This document shows, one piece after another, positions 1 through 12,300 of a DNA stretch of 64,000 bases; the stretch's first letter is position 1; each line of letters starts with the position of its first letter. The DNA is from Brasenia schreberi (lineage: Eukaryota; Streptophyta; Magnoliopsida; Nymphaeales; Cabombaceae), in the NCBI GenBank assembly GCA_036023115.1, contig JAYKKT010000074.1, positions 10,290,501-10,354,500 on the forward strand, in the 5' to 3' direction. A program made the position numbers and the translations under genes. The notes under the pieces are model-generated. The model was given only the letters and a program-made list of their open reading frames with translations, searched no databases and was not told where the DNA came from.

Positions 1-377
1 CTTTTCCACTATTATAATTTCAAAAATGTTTGTTTTAAACATTTGTTCTTTTATCTAGCTGAAACCTAAAAGTCAAAATATGTAGGCAGGTCAAGTGCAT
101 GCATGCACGCACACACACACATACATATATGTATGTATGCATCTGTCACTGTGCTCATTACTAAACCTACATCCATATGATGGGTAGACACGTCAAGGCC
201 CGCTGAGTCCATTATAGTGTCAAAGATTAACAAACTATAGCCCTAAGAGAAAGAGTTGCAGGGAAAAAATTATTGATACATCAAAAGAAAAATATTTGTA
301 GCCACAAAATGCAATCATGAATATAAGTGAAAGAAAGAATATTAATTTCATCCAACAAGAAACTAAAGATTTAGTAC
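1..377 (-). other. TERT: TERT intron, continuing off the left edge
   Basis: This stretch lies downstream of the donor cag|gtacta at 377. It is AT-rich, with a (CA)n/(TA)n-like tract near 107-140. I see no further TERT exon in it. Confidence 0.6.
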
Positions 378-3300
378 CTGATCAATAAGAACAGAATGCA
401 ATGAGCTCTTACATTTAGAAGCAAAAACGGTATGACCAGGCTTGTTGGGATCAACCAACAAATGATCATGTTGCACCATTAGAGACCTTTTAGAGCAACA
501 AATTTGAATGAACTTTTTAAGATGATATTCTTCCTCGTGCAAGACATCATACATCATACGAAGAAGTTTTTTGTGATCCACTGAATCAAAGGCCTTGGAA
601 ACATCGCAAGTAATAAAAAAGGTTCTTGGGATAGACAATGAATCCATCTTCAATGATGCAAGAAAGGGATGAAATTTTCTGTATACATCATCATAATCAT
701 ATACAGAAGAACCGAATAACTGTGGATGTTTCATCTTTATCCCTTTCAAAATAACATGTAGACCACAAATATCAGCTGCTTCAAGCCTATAATTGACAAG
801 TGGCCTTAACCCATCTTCTTTTGGAACAAATCTCACTTTAGGATATAAATATGATTTTTCATTGAGGAAACCTGCACAAGAAACAGGATCCAGAAGCCGG
901 AACTTTTGATTCTCCAGCGTATCCATGTACTTCTTCACCTTTTTCTTCCAAATGACCTTCCTATAATAGAATATATCATGCCTTCCGTTCTCACTTTCTG
1001 TTATATAAAAATGTGCTTTTAGAAGAGGTCCTATGACATACGAAAATAACCAGAGTACCCAAATTTCAACTAACTTCTTCCCTAGAAATTTTTGTGCAGC
1101 TAAAAGGTCTCCACAATCCAGTTTCTTAGTTTTGCACCTTTTCATGTGAGGTACACAGATGAGTTCTGCAGGAAATGAGAAATATGATGTTTTGAGCTTA
1201 TGCATACAATGCTTCAGACAGATCTTCTCAAATTTTCGTAACCTGACAAAAAGTGCAATGTTTTGCCTCAAAGATCTCCAGTTGCAAGGATCCCCAAGCA
1301 AAGAAATTGGCACCACATTTCTGCAAACAGCCCATACGAATGAAACAACTTCTTTGTGCTTACAGAAGTTGTTAGTCTCATACATGTGCCAATATCTAGC
1401 TGCCTCTGAAGAAGCTTTTTCCAAAGTTTCTTCTGCTGGCATGCCATTTGTCATCTGGAACATAGAGTGCATAGATGATATGCCTCTTCCAGAACCCTAA
1501 GAAAAAGAAATGGCATCAACCAACATATCACAAACGCCAAAGTGACCTACAAGCATGTGAAATTTATACCAAAGTCGGTAGCCACTCAAACCCTACGAAT
1601 ACGGTTGGCAAGCATGTCTAGATTATCAAAATGGTAGGTGACCGCAGAAGCACCAGGCCTCTGCCCAAGTTTCATCTAGATGAGACTAAGCTGTTCAGTT
1701 ATTACCCTTCAAGAAAAAAGTAACAAGAGAAAAAGCTAAAGATGTCAAAACAACAAGAAGGCATCTGGTAAACACTCATACGTGCAAAGGATATACTTTA
1801 AAAATGTGAGTGCAGTTAGACAAAAACTATCTTGCAAAGCAGCTGCTCACCTTCAGAAAAAGGTTTATAATAGATGAGCTTCTTTCAGCCAACGATGAGA
1901 ATTTCGCAAATCATTCCAGCAGTTATCAGAACACATGAGAAAATTAATGAGAGAAAGAAAAGGAAACAAACTACAATGATGTACTTGATGAGAAGGCAAA
2001 CAACATTCTTTCATGGCCCTCCACCATATTTAGAACTTTCCACAAGTATAAATTATAACAACAGAACAAACCTTTCTAACAAGTTCAACACAACCAAAAT
2101 AAAACTAAGAGGTATCGCTCAAGCAACTAATAGAACAAAAGTATGCCCATAGTAACAGAGCTCTTGAAAAGAGTCTGTTGTACGCTACAGATCAATATCT
2201 AAAAACCAATTATGAACAGTGAGGTGGTATCTCAAATGAGAATAGACAGACAAGAACTCTAAGAGCACATAACTGTAGAGCAGTCAAATACAAATGGATA
2301 TGTTACTGCAATACTAGGTTAGGCCAGGGCTTGCTTTGTACCCTGTACCTTTGCTGTACATGGGGAAAGAGAGAGCAAGCAAAATTGAATTCCTAAGGAT
2401 TTGCTCAATAAGCCATTTGGGAGGCACTCTCCCTCTTCTGTTTGTTCATATATATTAAGGACCCTTGATGTCTCATAACTTCTTCTTCTTGTTATATGAT
2501 GTCCTTTGTATATTTCAATAAATAATCTTTATTATTTTGTGATGTTGGCTGGTGAAGTCACTTGGTGATTCTTGGTTACTTCTATACCATTTGATTACAT
2601 AGTAACAGTGCCATTTGTGGGCTCCTTGGTGACTTATCGTTTAATCTATTGATCTCTGTTTCATAGACCTATTTATTTATCATTGATATCTTTGTTTCAA
2701 TATGATTTAGGCCTCTTTGTGACACTTTGACAATTGATAAGTGAATAATAACTCAGAAATTTAAAAAAAAACATACATAAAGGGTTAGTAGCTTCCTCAG
2801 CATGTTTGTTGGAAATTTTCTTGAGATTACCAGTATGTATTTCAGAACAAGTTCTTTTGTTACCTGTAGATGAGAAGGAAACTTTGCATCTTCTCAAAAT
2901 TTGAACTCAACCAAGTATAATGTATGGCCCACATCCATCGGAAATTATGTAACTACAAGACGGATGTGAGGCCATGTTAACATCAAGCCTGTCAAGGAAT
3001 CAATCATATCTCATCTCTCATCAAAATGAAAATGGTGTATCATGAGTGATGCAAACAGAAGGCGATGAAGGAATAAGATAATGCCATAGGAAATGTAGGT
3101 CATCCAATGTAGGTTCATGAATAGTGTTGATACATGTATTTGCAATAATCAAGTGAACTTAAATTTGACAATCAAGACTGAGAATTTCTATAAAGTTCAG
3201 GAATTCAATGTGGAATTGTCAACTGCATCGAATTATGAGAAAGAAAACTGTTCTCTTGAACTAAAGGGACAAGAATTAATGAGCATTGGGGAAAAGCAAC

Positions 3301-6300
3301 TGAAGACTGTTTCAAAATTTTCATGAATGCTTTCTTCGTAAAAAGAACTCATTTAGGTAATGCTCTGCTACTATTGCAAGTAACAAGACTATCAGTAGAA
3401 GTGACAAAATGGGCATTGATTGAGTATATAGATAGAGAAACATATACTAAAAGAGTTTAAAATGAAAAAACTTACCCTTATTTGATTCTTCCTATGAATA
3501 AAACAATGTATTCACCTCTTGGTTATTTTCTATCACAAATTAAATATGCATACGAAATTATTGACAGGTCAAGGATCACACGTGATACAAATGTAGATAA
3601 ACCAAATGTACTATGTTTAAAAGAGGTCAGAAATGATGAATCACCACTGAAGGATCACACTACCTACAAACAAATTATAGAAGTCAGCCTTACAATTCAT
3701 ACAATCGTGTGCACATTGTTCACACAGTTAGTGATCCAAGTCAACTTCAAGCAACACCTCTTGCTACCCATATGATTATTGTAATGAGGATTGTGCAGTA
3801 CGCGAGTCATACAACTGATACAGGATCGCTGCTTAAAAATCAATTATTTATACTGATATACGCTGAAGTTGAGATCAGGATTTTTTGTTTTCTTAGGAGA
3901 TTCATTGATATATCGAAGATCCAAGAAGCAGCTGAAGGTGTTCCTTCAGCTGAAGCAGAAAGAGAGGGTTAACCATTCAGGGCTACAAACCAAGCTAAGT
4001 CTAATTCAATAGCAATTAAGCTTAGCCATTTTGGAGGCCCTTTCCTTCTCCCATTGGCTCAATACATTTAAAGCCTTTGACCTATTGTAACTTAACCTAG
4101 TCAGTTTTTGTATGAGATTTACATGCTTGAACATACAACAACAACAACTAAGCCTTTTCCCATACTAGACGGGGTCGGCTATTTTTGTATGAGATTTACA
4201 TGCTTGAACATAAAATAGATTATTTAATATTCTTGGCTTTGGGCTTGTGAAACCATTTGATGATTCTTGGTGTTCATGTGGTGTTTCCCTAAAATTCAGT
4301 TACAGTGTGAGAAGTAAAAACAGTGGTAAACAAAAACCATGATAAGGGCATTGGATCAATAAGTAAAAAAAAGACTTACTAAAATTTTGCTTCACCACCT
4401 TATTGTTGAATTGGAAAAAAGAAAGAAACAAAGAAAAAGGACAAGAGTGCACCTCAAACACATCTTTATGTGATTCTGTTGCAGAGTAAGTAACCGAATG
4501 GATCGGGCAATGCCTTTCCAACAATTTCAAAAACTGACAATGTTGGGCACTTCTTATAAGAGTTTTAAATATATTTAAGACTGTACAGGTCCTGCAAAAT
4601 CACAAAGCCAAAGAAAATGGAAAATGGATAACCTTTTCCATGACTTATAATAATGAAAAGAAAAATGCTATTGAAGGCAACGCAAAAGCACTGATATGTT
4701 TTAACTAACAGAAGAAAAAATGCTCACACATATATATATATCGTCTACCCCCACCCCAAACACTACCCATGGGTATTTTGTTAGTGTCACAGGCTATTGA
4801 CACACTACAAAGGAACCAAATCCCAAAAGGAGGAACTACTTTCGGGGTGTCCTTTAGTCAGGAGGGCTCAACTCAACCCCATCTACTAACTGCATTACAT
4901 TGTCTGCAACATCCACTTTATATTACTCATTTGCGACCACCTATCACTGGTACTCTTATTTAGGCAATGACACAGCTACAAACAAATCATAGGCAAGTAG
5001 AGGATGAAGATTGTCTCCTCACCCTGAAGGAGCACATAGAGAGACTACAAGCACATAAAATGCTGTGAAGCTTACATACAAAGATGCTGTCCTTAAAAAG
5101 AACCAAGGTTCTGAGTAGTTAATTAGTAGCGTTTGAGGCATCTTCCAATCACATGCTCATTACAACAAGCATAAAAAATCATCCATTGAGAAGTATAACA
5201 ACCACAGGTTTTCACATATTATTTAGAAATACTTACTACTGATCTTCTACCATCTTAACTTTTGAGAGTAACTAAATGCAGATGTATGTCTCAGCAAAAC
5301 CATTGGCAATCCAAAACTGTAGGTTATATACATATCCGAGTCCTTTTGTACTTTGAGCTGAATTGAAGGTCGCTTCTTCACAAAACGATACCAACATGAA
5401 CAAGAACTTAAATCTAGCAACTATGTCAATCTTCCAATTTCCTTTGTTACAGCTGTATTCCCTATGGCTTTCTATTATTGATAGCATCCATATCATAGTT
5501 AATTTATCTCATGTTGTTTCTGTCACATAGTAAGGTGCTAATATCAAAGAAAAACAAAAAGATATCTGGAGTTTTTTTTCAATGCACACAACCTGGTGAT
5601 GTTTTTCCTAAAAAGGAGTCTTTTCTTCAATGCACACAAAAAATGGTTTTTTTTCATATTCCAGTCTGGTACTAGAAACTAATTAAGATAGTCTCTTAAA
5701 GCACACCTCCTAGAGAGTGGCTAAAGAGAAACCACATCGCGGTTTTCTCTGGCATTACACAGTTGTGAAACCTGACAAGTGAAAGTACACTCTCCCAGTT
5801 TCTCCAAAGACTATCCATGTGCTTCTTGTGAGCCTTGATTCTGCAAAATCAAGTCTCCTCTTTCTACCTCCCTAGATCAATTGCCGATGCAGCAATGAAG
5901 TTAGGGATAAATTGCTCACGAGGAAGCTGAAAATTATGCAGAATAGAATCAAGATGTGAAAATTCACTTTGATAACTCCATGTCATTCCCATGCCCAGAT
6001 AAGTTACTCCAGAGATCTTAGAACCTCAAACAACTTTCAGATAAATGACCTACATCAAATGCCAAAAAGGTCAAATTTCCCATCACAAGAATTAAGCCAA
6101 AAAGAAATACAGAAAATTTTCCAGAAGCATATGAGTTTGCTGAATTATGCAATATAATTTGTGCAACAATATAGAAAGATCCATCAGTGATTAAGACAAA
6201 GTTAATAAAGAGAGATCATGAACACACCTAAGCAAAAATTAAGACAGCTAAGATCTTATTTGACCCATATAAGCAAATCCTGAACTTTTTGAAGCACATA

Positions 6301-9300
6301 CTTTAAATGATGCAAACATTCATCATAAATTCCAGATTTCTAAGTTATCAGCATCTCTCATATATAGCTTGATGTTCTATGACAACATTCATAGGCATTG
6401 ACAGCATAATGATACATAACAAAACTTTAATGCGATTATTCATACTTCATAGATAGGATATAAGTTCATGATGTTCATCAGCAACTCCAGGAACACTTAC
6501 AAATTCCGAAGTTGGAACAGGCAGTCGGTATCTTCACAAAATAACGGAGAAAATGTTGGCTTGTCAAACCAAGACATGGAGAAAACGTGATGTATAAGGA
6601 AAGCAGCACATTGATCATTGGGTTTCAATTTTAGCAATATATCTAGAAGTGATTTAAGGATATGCATAGAAGTAAAGACTGTATAAAAAATAGGAAAATC
6701 AAGGAAAACAACATGAAGACTAAACAAAAGTAATGCATTCCCTTCATCAAGACAGCAGCTTCCAAAAATTTCGCTAAAATAATGCATGGATGAGTTGAAA
6801 TTAAACTCAAACCACAGTCTTTAGATTGTTAATGCACACTATACAAAGGATAATAAACTTTTTGATATGAGATAAAAGAAACACCAGGTGCATGTAAATA
6901 TGCGTGCGTTTATAGATGAATGCATGCAAAAGATTTCCATATAAACATGGTCTTTTCTTAAAATAAAATGTTAGTTATAGCTTAATCTGTTGATCCTGTA
7001 AATAGAAGATGTACAATGCATGAAGCTTGTAGGTACTTGAATGACATTGAGATAGTCACAAGGCATCAACCTTGATATTGACTAGTTATAAGGCTCATCA
7101 AATTTGATATTAAGGGACTTTCTCTTTATTCTTGTATGCTTTCAATAACTTTGAGCTTAATCAAGTTCATACAGGTGGATAAATGAAAGCCTATTGACAG
7201 CTTAATAAAGGCACTACTTTGGCTGCTGTTTTGAAGCTATGGCACACCAAAATTGATTTTCAGGTGCATTTAATGGGAAAAGGGTGACAACTACTCCTCT
7301 CACCTCTTTGATATGAGATCAATCCTCTTTTAACAGGAGAGTTTTTATCAGCACTTACTGCTGCTGCTGCTACATATTTCATTTTATGACATGGCATATA
7401 TGTGTTTAGACCCTTCAAGAAAAATTTAATAAAATCTCCTTATATTTGCCATTGCCAATTCCAAACACGTCCCATGAATAATCCCTGGGACTTATGTCTT
7501 CACCACAAGATGAAAAAATATGAATTTGCTTGTGGTTCCAGGAAGAACATTGGATGGGTGATATGTTCCCAACATTCTAAAGGATGAGCTCTGTACCTGA
7601 TCTCCCCAACCTAGACGGTGAGGCTATTTCTTTCAAACCCTACTACATCCAACTTATACATCTAAAGCTACAGCAGAGACCACAAGTCAAACTGTTTATA
7701 TGCATGCATCTCCTAGAGGTATCTTGTCGTATGTGGCAATTTAGGTAGTCTTTTTCAATGTCATAACAAGCTTTTGAGTATTATTGACCTATTTGTTATT
7801 GATGGTTGTGAGTACCACTATCTTTTCACTAATGTCAGCTCAACGCTGTCCACCATGTCCAAAATATTCCAATTTGACACGAAATGAGTGTCTTTTCATT
7901 GAAAAATACAATTATCCCTTTTGTGCTTACTTCTCCACAACAACAACAACTAAGCCTTTTCCCATACTAGACGGGGTCGGCTACATGGATTCTTTGTTTC
8001 CACAGATCCCTATCGTGTGCCATGTTAGCAGTTAACTCCCAATAAGCTAGATCATTCTTTATTGTTTCTTTCCAACACTTTTGTGGTCGTCCTCTACCTC
8101 TTTTAATACTTTCCAAATTTAGTTTTTCTAACCTTCTTACAGGTTCTTCTTTTGATCTTCTTTCTATATGTCCAAACCATCTTAAACGATGTTCTCTCAT
8201 TTTATCCTCTATTGGTGCCACTCCTAATTTGTTTCTAATAACCTCAGTATGAATATGGTCTTTTCTTGTATGACCACTCATCCATCTCAACATCTTCACT
8301 TCTGTCACAGACATCTTTTATACATGTTGATGATTAATTGCCCAACACTCAAAACCATAAAACATGACAGGCCTAATTGCTACTCTATAATATTTACCTT
8401 TTAATTTTAATGGTATCTTCTTATCACAAAGAATACCATATGCTCCTCTCCATTTTAACCAACCAGCATTAATTCTATGTGTAACATCTCCATCAATTCT
8501 TCCATCACTCTAAAAAATTGACCCTACGTATTTAAAACTTTCCTTTAGGGGAATGCAATGTGTGCCAATTTTAATTTTTATGTCCTCTGAAGTAACCAAA
8601 TGATCAAACTTACATTCCATAAATTATGTCTTTGTTCGACTAAGTCAGAGGCCTTTGCTTTCTAATGTTTCTCTCCATAGTTCCAATTTTCTATTAACTT
8701 TTTCCTTAGACTCCTCCACTAATACAATGTCATCTGCAAATAACATACACCAAGGTACTTCATCTTGAATATGTTTTGTTAACTCATCCATCACCATTAT
8801 AAACAAGTATGGACTTAAAGTTGATCCTTGATGTAACCCAATATTAACTTGAAAGAGGTCTGTCGTTCCTTCATGAGTCCTCACACATGTTTTTGCACCA
8901 TCATACATGTCTCTTATAAGGTTAATATATGTCAATGGGATACCTCTTTTTTCCAAAATTCTCCAAAGAACCTCCCTCGGTACTCTATCATAAGCTTTTT
9001 CTAGATCAATAAATATCATGTGAAGGTCTTCCTTTTTTGCTCTAAAATGTTCCATAAGACGTCACAAAAGGTAAATCGCTTTAATAGTAGATCTGCCTAG
9101 CATGAATCCAAATTAGTTCTCTGTTGTACTTGATACTTGTCTTAACCTACGCTCGATAATTATTTCCCATAATTTCATAGTATGACTCATTAACTTGATA
9201 CCTCGATAATTCGTACAATTTTGAATGTCTCCCTTGTTCTTATATATGGGTATAAGTGTACTTGCTCTCCATTCCTCGGCCATCTTTTGGTTTTTCCATA

Positions 9301-12300
9301 TTTCATTAAATAGTCTTGTGAGCCAGGTGATTCCTATTTCTCCTAGTATTTTCCAAACTTCTATAGGAATATTATCTGGTCCTACCGATTTATCACCCTT
9401 CATATGTTTAAGAGCCTCTTTTACTTCATTCTTTTGTATACGTCGGTAAAAATTGTGGTTTATATACTTTTCTGACTTGGCTAAATCTCCTAAACTAATA
9501 CTAACATCTTTATTTGCATTAAAAAAATTATAAAAATAATTTTTCCATCTATTTCTTATATCATCATTTGCCACTAGAATTTTTTCATCCTCGTCTTTTA
9601 TGCATCTAACATAATTAAGATCTTTAGTTTTCTTATCTCTAGCCCTAAATATCCTAAAAATATCTCTTTCACCCTCTTTTGAGTTGAGTTTTTTTATATA
9701 AGTCCTCCCAAATCTTAGCTTTTGCTTCACTAACAGCCTTTTTTGCTTCCTTCTTTGCTTTCTTATAAGCTTCTAAAGTTTCACTAGTTTTCTTAGCATA
9801 ATGTAATTTGTAACGTGCCCTCTTTGCCTTGATTTTATTTTGTACTACTTCACTCCACCACCAAGCTTCTTTTTGTGCCGGTACACCTCCCTTAGATACC
9901 CCTAACACATCTTTCACCACTTTCCTAATATGTATAGCCATATTGTTCCACATATCACAGGGTGTGCCAACATAATTCCAAACATCTCCTTGAAGGACTT
10001 TCTGTTTAAATATATCTTCTTTCTCGCTTTTGAGGTTCCACCATTTAGTCCGAATAGCTCGATGCACTCTTTTCTTCTTTGTCCATTTTTTTATTTGTAA
10101 ATCCATAACTAAAAGTCGATGTTGGGTGGTTAAGCTTTCTCCTGGAATTACCTTACAATCTTTACAATATGCTCTATCTTTTTTTCTACAAATAAAGTAA
10201 TCAATTTGTGTTTGTGACAAGCCACTCTTATAAGTAATTAAATGTTCATCTCGTTTTTTAAAGATTGTATTGACTATAAAGAGATCAAATGCCATAGCAA
10301 ATTTAAAATCTCCCTACCTTCCTCGTTTATATCCCCAAAACCAAAGTTTTCATGAATCCCTTGATATCCTAATGCCTCTTTACCGACATGTCCATTTAAA
10401 TCTCCTCATAAACAAATCATCTCCCTTTGTGGAATCTTTTGAATCACCTTATCTAACTCTTCCCAAAAAACTGTCTTTATACTATCTTCTAGTCCTACTT
10501 GGGGTGCGTAAGCACAAACTATATTCAAAACCTCTGCTCCTAACACTAATTTCAACATCGTGATTCGGTCACCATATCGTTGTATGTCTACTACACTCTC
10601 CTTTAAATCTTTATTTATGATAATACCAACTCCGTTTCGAGCCTTTTCTTTACCTGAGTACCATAATTTAAAACCTGTATCCTCTATCTCCTTTGCTTTT
10701 TCTCCAACCCATTTTGTCTCTTGTAAAAATGTTCTGATATTCCAAGAACCAATACGAATCTTATTATCTAGGACTAGCTTTCTTACCCCCCGCATTCGTC
10801 CATAATCAAAATGCGGAGACCCTCTCTGAAAATTTTTCACTACATTCGAGCGGCAATGTAGCGGGACTAACTTTTTTACCCACACCCGTCCATGATGTGG
10901 GAACCCTCTCTGCAATTGATTCACTACATTCGGGCAAAAATGTAGTGGCCCTTGCATACTTCTTACTGCATTCGGGCTCTGCAGCACGTCGCTAGGCGGG
11001 GACGCCCCAAAACAATGCTCATAATTTTTGTAAACCATGTTATAAAAATCCGACGAAGTTTTACGCTAGCTGTTGGAAGCCTAACACAACCCTCCTCCTT
11101 TATCCGGGCTTGGGACCATAATTTTTGTGCTTACTTCTCCACAACAACAACAACAACAACAACAACTAAGCCTTTTCCCATACTAGACGGGGTCGGCTAC
11201 ATGGATTCTTTGTTTCCACAGATCCCTATCGTGTGCCATGTTAGCAGTTAACTCCCAATAAGCTAGATCATTCTTTATTGTTTCTTTCCAACACTTTTGT
11301 GGTCGTCCTCTACCTCTTTTAATACTTTCCAAATTTAGTTTTTCTACCCTTCTTACAGGTTCTTCTTCTGATCTTCGTTCTATATGTCCAAACCATCTTA
11401 AACGATGTTCTCTCATTTTATCCTCTATTGGTGCCACTCCTAATTTGTTTCTAATAACCTCATTATGTATACAGTCTTTTCTTGTATGACCACTCATCCA
11501 TCTCAACATCTTCATTTCTGTCACAGACATCTTTTGTACATGTTGATGATTAACTGCCCAACACTCAGAACCATAAAACATGGCAGGCCTAATTGCTGCT
11601 CTATAATATTTACCTTTTAATTTTAATGGTATCTTCTTATCACAAAGAATACCTGATGCTCCTCTCCATTTTAACCAACCAGCATTAATTCTATGTGTAA
11701 CATCTCCATCAATTCTTCCATCACTTTGAAAAATTGACCCTAGGTATTTAAAACTTTCCTTTTGGGGATTTGTGCTTACTTCTCCATTTTAGCTAAATCT
11801 AAACAGAAAGAAACATTTGTAAAAATCTAAAACCAGAACAAACTTCGTAAATAAGATGCTCAGATCAGGTCAATGAGCACAATATGGAAGTCAAAACAAA
11901 CGCAATGGATACGTTCAATAGGCAGAAGAGTCCGATGAATGGTTGCATTGTAGAATATATGTCTGCGCTTAACCAATGTGTTCCCTTTGACTTTTTGTGG
12001 ATAACAATGCATAGAATAAAGAAAGCATCCCATGTCAACCTGTATAAAGAAACTGGCACAAGCTCAGAAAACCATGAAATAATTGAAAAAAATGTGAATG
12101 GCGTGAGATTTGAACAAAAAAACGCTTCAAAAGAAACATATTAAAACACAGTAGCCTGCTGCCCTCTATTTAACATGATGAGGAATCTCCTTGGAGCTAA
12201 TAAATCCAGGGAATATTGACTTACAGGCCTCAACAGTAGGTTCTCGAATCTCCTTTTTGTGCTCATAAACCATAATATCCGTACTGATTTGGGGTTCCAC

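Noticed and set aside
1159..1500. Plus-strand frame of 113 codons
   Set aside because: It is antisense to the well-supported TERT exon 378-1496.
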